Shown piece by piece: positions 59,041 through 64,000 of a stretch of 64,000 nt of DNA; the stretch's first letter is position 1; each line of letters starts with the position of its first letter. The translations under genes were made by a program, and so were the position numbers. Under the pieces are notes generated by a model, which worked only from the letters and a program-made list of their open reading frames with translations, was not told the origin of the DNA and made no database searches. The stretch comes from Lathyrus oleraceus (Eukaryota; Streptophyta; Magnoliopsida; Fabales; Fabaceae), in contig NC_066579.1 of the NCBI RefSeq assembly GCF_024323335.1, positions 238,685,475 to 238,749,474 on the forward strand, given 5' to 3'.

Positions 59041-61675
59041 TAATTTTAAATTTCATTTTCTTTTAAAATTCATAGAAAATTCATCTTTTATCCAAAAAAT
59101 CTCAAAATAATTTCTAATTTTTTATTTATTTTCCTTCATTTGATTTTTATTTTTTCATGTTTTATTTTTTTATTTCTATTTTTCTTGGATTTTCTTTCCT
59201 TTGTTTTAATTGGTTTAAAAATACTTTTATGCATTTAAAATTTCTGAAAAAATTAATTTATGTTTGTTATTTTATTTCTAATCTTCCATAATTTGATTGG
59301 CCATTTATTTGGTGTTTTGGGGCTTTATGGATTTTCTCTTTTATTACCCTTTTAAAAGTCATTTTAAAAATGTTTTTGATGCATTTTATTTTATTTTCTT
59401 GCATTTTATGCTTGTTTGACATTTGTTGACTTCTGTTGGCCTTGGATCTTAGTTGATTTGATCATTGGTCTCATCAAACTCAATGGATCTTGGGTGTTGA
59501 TTAGGTGAAAACCCTAATCCACCAAAATGGATGATTGATTTTAATGATGACTTGATCAAGCCTTTGGTCTAATTTGGATTTGGTTTCTCTTGTCTTCTTC
59601 TTCTTCATCCCTTTCTCTCCCTTCTCCCCCCTTGATTAATTGGATAGTTTATGTCCATCTTGTTCATGAAGTGTGGATTGGTACTTGATGAACTTTCATC
59701 ATTTCAAATCTACCTCTTAATTGATCATGGATCATTTAAGGTACTTTGGAATGATGCATAAGTCTGTCCTAAGTGTCATGAAGTATTGATTGATGTAATA
59801 TACCATTCTCCTTGCCTTTGTGCTTGATCCATCCCCTTTTCTTTTTTTGTGTGGCATAACTTTAGGAGAATGATTTACATATCATTTCTCTAGCATGTAT
59901 TAACACAAATATTATTATTGACCGACCTCAGATAGTTGTGACTTCTACATAAGTCCAATTACGATTGCTTAACATAGCGCTAAATTTGTCCCGAATCGAA
60001 AAATAAGTCATTTTCATAAGTGAGATTGTAAGTCTCCTACTCCTCATGGGATTGTGTGAAAAATATTGTCCCCTTTTCACCTAAGAGAGATAGTGGCATA
60101 CTTGTTGATTTTATCTAAGTTGAAGCCCTTCTCATGGTGATGTAAAGGTCCATATTTTCATACTTCTGGGTGAATAGTTGTGCATTCTCCAAAAAATGAC
60201 AAGTTGCCTTTTTTTTTATTACTAACACAACTTACTAACATTTTATTGTATTAACTTTACTTTAATGTCATTTATCTTGTGATTTTTATTTTGTCTATTT
60301 ACTTTATGTTTTTATTTTAGCATCTCATATCATATTGTTTGTGCTTATGCTATTTGCTCTTTGTCCACTTAAACCTTGGTTTATGTTTATGCTATTTTTT
60401 TCCTTTGTTTATTTGGACTTCCTTTTATTTTAAGGACATTAATAAAGGAAAAACCCTAAAAAATTGGTTCTCTTGATTCATGGACTTGTGGTTACTATCC
60501 TTAGCATTGTTGTGGAGTTATGGACTTAGAACTAGGACCTTGACCCTTGCTTTGGGAGTTTGTGATTAGAGACCTTGAGATTTATCTGGTACCTTTGACT
60601 TTGGGATTCTTTTGAAGACTTGACTTGGTTATTTAGGTTTCATCTAACACATGGATTATTCTTTGCTTATTTGGATTGATTGAAGCTTAATCCAAATGAG
60701 GGAATTATTGCTTGACTTATGTCATAAAGCTTTCTATCTCTTGGTTAGATCTTTCCTACCTAGATTTTACTTTATGTTTTAGGATAATCTCTTCATCTCC
60801 TTCCCTTCTTTGATTTTCAAAATCTTCTCCTCTATTTCAAAAAACCTTCTTGTTTTCAAACTTGAACCACTTTCTCAGTAAACCTTGACTTTTGTCAAGT
60901 GATTTTCAAAATCTTTTCTTAATAAATGTTAATACATCTTAAGCATATTTAAACCAATTTCAAAAGACTAAAAAATATATATAACTCATTCAAACTATTT
61001 TGTGCCCTTTGTGCACTTTTTCTTTTAAAACTCTTTCTCAAAGTTTAGACATGAGTCATTTCTATAGTTGAGATATAATTCTCCTATCCCCATAGTATTG
61101 ATGATAATTATTTTCCACATAAGAGAGCTAGTGACGTATTTGTTGATCTTTATCCAAGTTAGAGCCCTTCTCTATAATGATGCAAAGTTCTCATACATGT
61201 GGGCGACTAGTTGAGTATTCTCCTAAAAATGACAAAATGTCCTTTCATTAAAAATGAATCAAAACAAACATCTTTGTTATTTTTACCATGAACTATGAGG
61301 TTTTTATTCTCCATTGCACTTTATTGGTACGTAGGTATGAGGCTCAGGAAGTCTTGGCAAACACAAAAATTATAAAAAAACATTTCTCTTCTCATATCTC
61401 CAATCTTTTGCAAACAACACCATTTTAAAGCAAAAATATACAGATTTTGAAAGAGGTTCCTATAGACTACTATAAATGTTTAGGGTTCTAATACCTTCCC
61501 TTTGCATAACCAACCCCCGGACCCTTATCTTTTTTTATTAGTTTTATTTTAAAACTTCTTTGGGTTTTGTTCGTTCCTTTTCCCTTTCCTTTGGAAATAA
61601 TAAAAGCACAGTGGCGACTCTTGCTTTATGAGTTAAGTTAATCAATAACTTAATCTCAAACTTTTTACCGCTACA
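59041..61675 (+). mobile_element. Ty3/Tat LTR ending at 61675
   Basis: It ends ...CTACA six bases before a primer site. The conserved box CTAATACCTTCCCTTTGCAT lies at 61489-61508, and a degenerate hairpin module (TACGTAGGTATGAGG) near 61328. A diverged direct repeat of about 200 bp occurs at 59990-60215 and 61040-61255. No coding region was seen. The 5' border is unclear; it may start before 59041. Confidence 0.55.
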
Positions 61676-61681
61676 GTAAAG

Positions 61682-61699
61682 TGGCGACTCTGTTGGGGA
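61682..61699 (+). other. Primer binding site of a second Ogre/Tat element
   Basis: TGGCGACTCTGTTGGGGA differs by one base from the site at 29268. The spacing to the LTR end is six bases, not two. Confidence 0.75.
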
Positions 61700-62407
61700 G
61701 TAGTCTATAGTGGGTTTAGCTTATATCTATTTATCTATGTATACTATCTTTGCTGTTATTTGTTCTATCTGGGTGCTTAATGATCTTTGTGTGGTGAGAT
61801 AAGTCCTATACCCGGGCTTGAGTGCTCTTATGATAAGAGGGTGGTATAGTCTTATTTGGCTTACATGAAATTAATCCTTAATGAGTTGACTTGAGATCCC
61901 CTGCTCAGTGGAGGCCCCTTTCAGATTACTGATGTCACGAGTAGTCGTGATTTGCATTACTTTTTCTGACCTGGGAGCCCGAGAAGATGAGGACCTTATA
62001 ACCCTTAACCCATCTTGGCCTTTTAGGACGTAGTGCGGTGGCTATTCAGGTGTAGACTTGAATTAGTTGTTACACGATACTACACTCAGACGAGCTTCTC
62101 TTGAGAATATTATTGGTTGGCGAGTAGTAGTTTAAGATGGTAATATCCAAAAAAAAGGAATTATGACTCTGGGAATTTTTTTTAGAACCTTGTTCTACAG
62201 GTGATTATACCCTTAGTACATACCTTATGGGTTGGCTCTTACCTTTGGCTCCATGCTCGTGACTTCGAACCTTTGGACTTTGCTTGTGTGCCTTGTGTGA
62301 TCTTGTTTGTGCTTGTTGCATCATGCACTCATTGCATTCATGAGAATTTCTCCCAGTTTTCAAGGAACTTAGAGATTCTCTTTGCAAACATCGCAGATAT
62401 TTTGACC
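61700..62407 (+). other. Leader of the second Ogre/Tat element
   Basis: Non-coding. A CCCGGGCTTGAGTG phrase near 61812 matches the leader of the nested derivative (CCCAGGCTTGAGTG, 29515-29528), which supports the same orientation and family. Confidence 0.55.
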
Positions 62408-63547
62408 ATGGATTGGGAGAAGGAATACTCAGAAATATAGTTTCAAATGTCCCGATCTTAAGGAATTGAGAAAGCTAGCATCTTTTGTGGATGATCCTAA
62501 GGATTTTAGAGACCGTTTTGGAAGACTTTTGTCTATTCTATCTACTGATGTTGAAAATGGTCTTCTTTGTACTCTAGTTCAGTTCCACGATCCCGTCTAC
62601 CGGTGTTTCACTTTCCCTGATTATCAATTATTGCCTACCATGGAGGAGTATGCTTATCTTTTGGGTATACCAGTTTTTGTAGGGTTCCTTTTTGTGGTTT
62701 GGAAGGGATTTTGGAGTCTCAAGTTGTTGTCGGAGCTATTCACCTAAAGAAATATGAGTAGATGCTAATCTCATTGTCAAAGAAGGTATCAGATGGTTGA
62801 CTTCCAAATTTATGATTGAGAGAGTCTTTTCTTTTGCTAATGCTGATAGCATGGTGGCCTTTGAAGCTATTCTTACCTTAATCATCTATGGTTTGGTCTT
62901 GTTTCCTAACATCGACAATTTTGTTGATGTTAATGCTATTAGGACTTTTTTGGTTGGGAATCCTATTCTAACTTTTCTTGGTGACACCTATTTCTCCATT
63001 CATCATAGGAATTATAAGGGAAACATAACTATTGTCTGTTGTGCACCTTTGCTGTACAAGTGGTTTATTTCACACTTGTCGCAGTTTCCTATCTTCAAAG
63101 AAAAAAAGATTTGTTTAAGGTGGTCTCAAAGACTGATGTCTCTCACCAATGATGACATCACCTGGTATTCTTCTATTTACGATGACGTCGAGATTATTGA
63201 TAGTTGTGGGGGAGTTCTCTAATGTGCCTCTTCTTGGTACACAAGGAGGAATCAACTACAATCTGGTTCTAGAAAGACATCAACTTGGGTTCGCTATGAA
63301 GGACAAACCTAATAACACTTTGTTAAAAGGTTTATTTTTCCAAGAAGGGAAAGACACTCAAGGTTTGAAGGCTAAGATGGTGCATGCTTGGCACAATATT
63401 AATAGGAAAGGAAAGAGTGAGCTTGGATTGAAGACTTATATAGCTTTGGAGCCTTACACTTGTTAAGTGAATATGAGAACAAGAGAATTCAAGATGCCTT
63501 ATGCTTATGAGAGACCTATGTCTTTAGTAGTGGTCAAATCAACCACT
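62408..63547 (+). pseudogene. Ogre ORF1 (DUF7745-like), frameshifted
   Basis: ATG at 62408 starts MDWEKEYS. Shifts occur near 62435, 62675, 62755 and 63212 (a G run). Family-like blocks across the frames include PDLKELRKLASF, LLPTMEEYAYLLGIPV, KFMIERVFSFANADSMVAFE, IVCCAPLLYKWFISHLSQFP, DDITWYSSIYDD, SCGGF, GTQGGINYNLVLERHQLGF and a KGLFFQEGKD stretch. This is the extra ORF upstream of gag in Ogre elements. Its function is unproven, and the fold is thought to be related to plant mobile domains. The coding sequence is interrupted at 63548 by another LTR. Confidence 0.75.
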
Positions 63548-64000
63548 TGTCATACCCCAATTTTGTCCGGGCATTTTAAAACTTTCCTATATTCGATTCT
63601 ATTTTTAATTTGCATCAATTGTATATCATAACATACATTTCATTTTTAACATCTAAAATGTTAGCCAGAATAAATTCTCGAACATACAGACAGACCGGTC
63701 GAATGATTTCTCAAAGACATGTAAAATCAGCGGGTAAAAAGTTTCAAAATCAAGCTTGCAGACGTCAATATTATTGATCTACGGTTCACGTAGTTTAACC
63801 TGATATGCTCGTTATATTTTTCGACTATTTTTTTCAATCGCGTTTTGATCAGCATATGCCTATTTAACTGGTCAAAATTTATTTCAAAATTAAATCAAAC
63901 GATGTATGTTTTCGAGAGGTTTATTTCGCGCTGATCATTTTGGTGCATTCATGTTAATTTTTTGAGCAAATTTGCTCCCGACTTTTATTCATTTGCAGTC
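63548..64000 (+). mobile_element. Start of another LTR, running off the window
   Basis: TGTCATACCCCAATTTTGTC at 63548 is a typical legume Tat/Ogre LTR start, and it directly follows ORF1 coding sequence. Its 3' part, and any CCACT duplication (63543-63547), lie outside the window. Confidence 0.6.

Noticed and set aside
29268..61699. tRNA-like matches near primer sites
   Set aside because: These are 12-18 base primer binding sites complementary to tRNA ends; there is no cloverleaf and no tRNA gene.

Overview
This window is plant nuclear DNA, most likely from a legume. The inference rests on SIRE/Maximus-type Ty1/copia elements, very large Ogre/Tat-type Ty3 elements with a primer site of the TGGCGACTCTGYTGGGGA type, and a MULE that encodes a plant mobile domain (PMD) protein. 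I found no intact host gene, no rRNA or tRNA gene and no CRISPR array. Nearly everything is transposon, and most of it is one deep nest.

Layout from the outside in. (1) A Mutator-like element (MULE) spans 404-51114, with diverged terminal inverted repeats and a perfect 9-bp target duplication (395-403 / 51115-51123). Its own DNA is only about 5.4 kb. It carries a PMD gene on + (868-2559) facing a FAR1/MULE/SWIM/OTU transposase gene on - (50648 leftward). (2) The OTU part of that gene is split by a Ty1/copia element at 3000-48302, with LTRs of 1716 and 1740 bp and a 5-bp duplication GATTC. Joining the flanks restores the OTU frame. (3) Inside it, on the opposite strand, lies an array of related SIRE-type elements (4981-44563): partial copy A, LTR, copy B, LTR, copy C, LTR, partial copy D, LTR fragment. 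A and B repeat with a period of 6937 bp. (4) Copy D is split by a 19.5-kb Ogre-type Ty3 derivative (24015-43466; duplication CACAC) with 5-kb LTRs, a gag remnant, decayed pol and long tandem repeats near its 3' end.

Right of the MULE (51124-64000) are older Ty3/Tat pieces. These are a minus-strand LTR-like stretch whose terminus is at 55149, a plus-strand LTR remnant (about 55150-59040), another LTR ending at 61675 followed by a primer site and a broken Ogre ORF1 (62408-63547), and the start of a further LTR at 63548.

The most interesting signals are: a covarying double-hairpin module repeated in the Ty3 LTRs; arrays of short hairpins just inside both MULE ends; a UAG-CAA-CCA stop context at the end of copia pol followed by an in-frame extension, resembling tobamovirus-type readthrough; and diagnostic sites showing that copia copy B is the hybrid expected from one unequal crossover between A and C. 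All element genes seen here are broken, except that copy C keeps a 1396-codon gag-pol frame running through the RT core.
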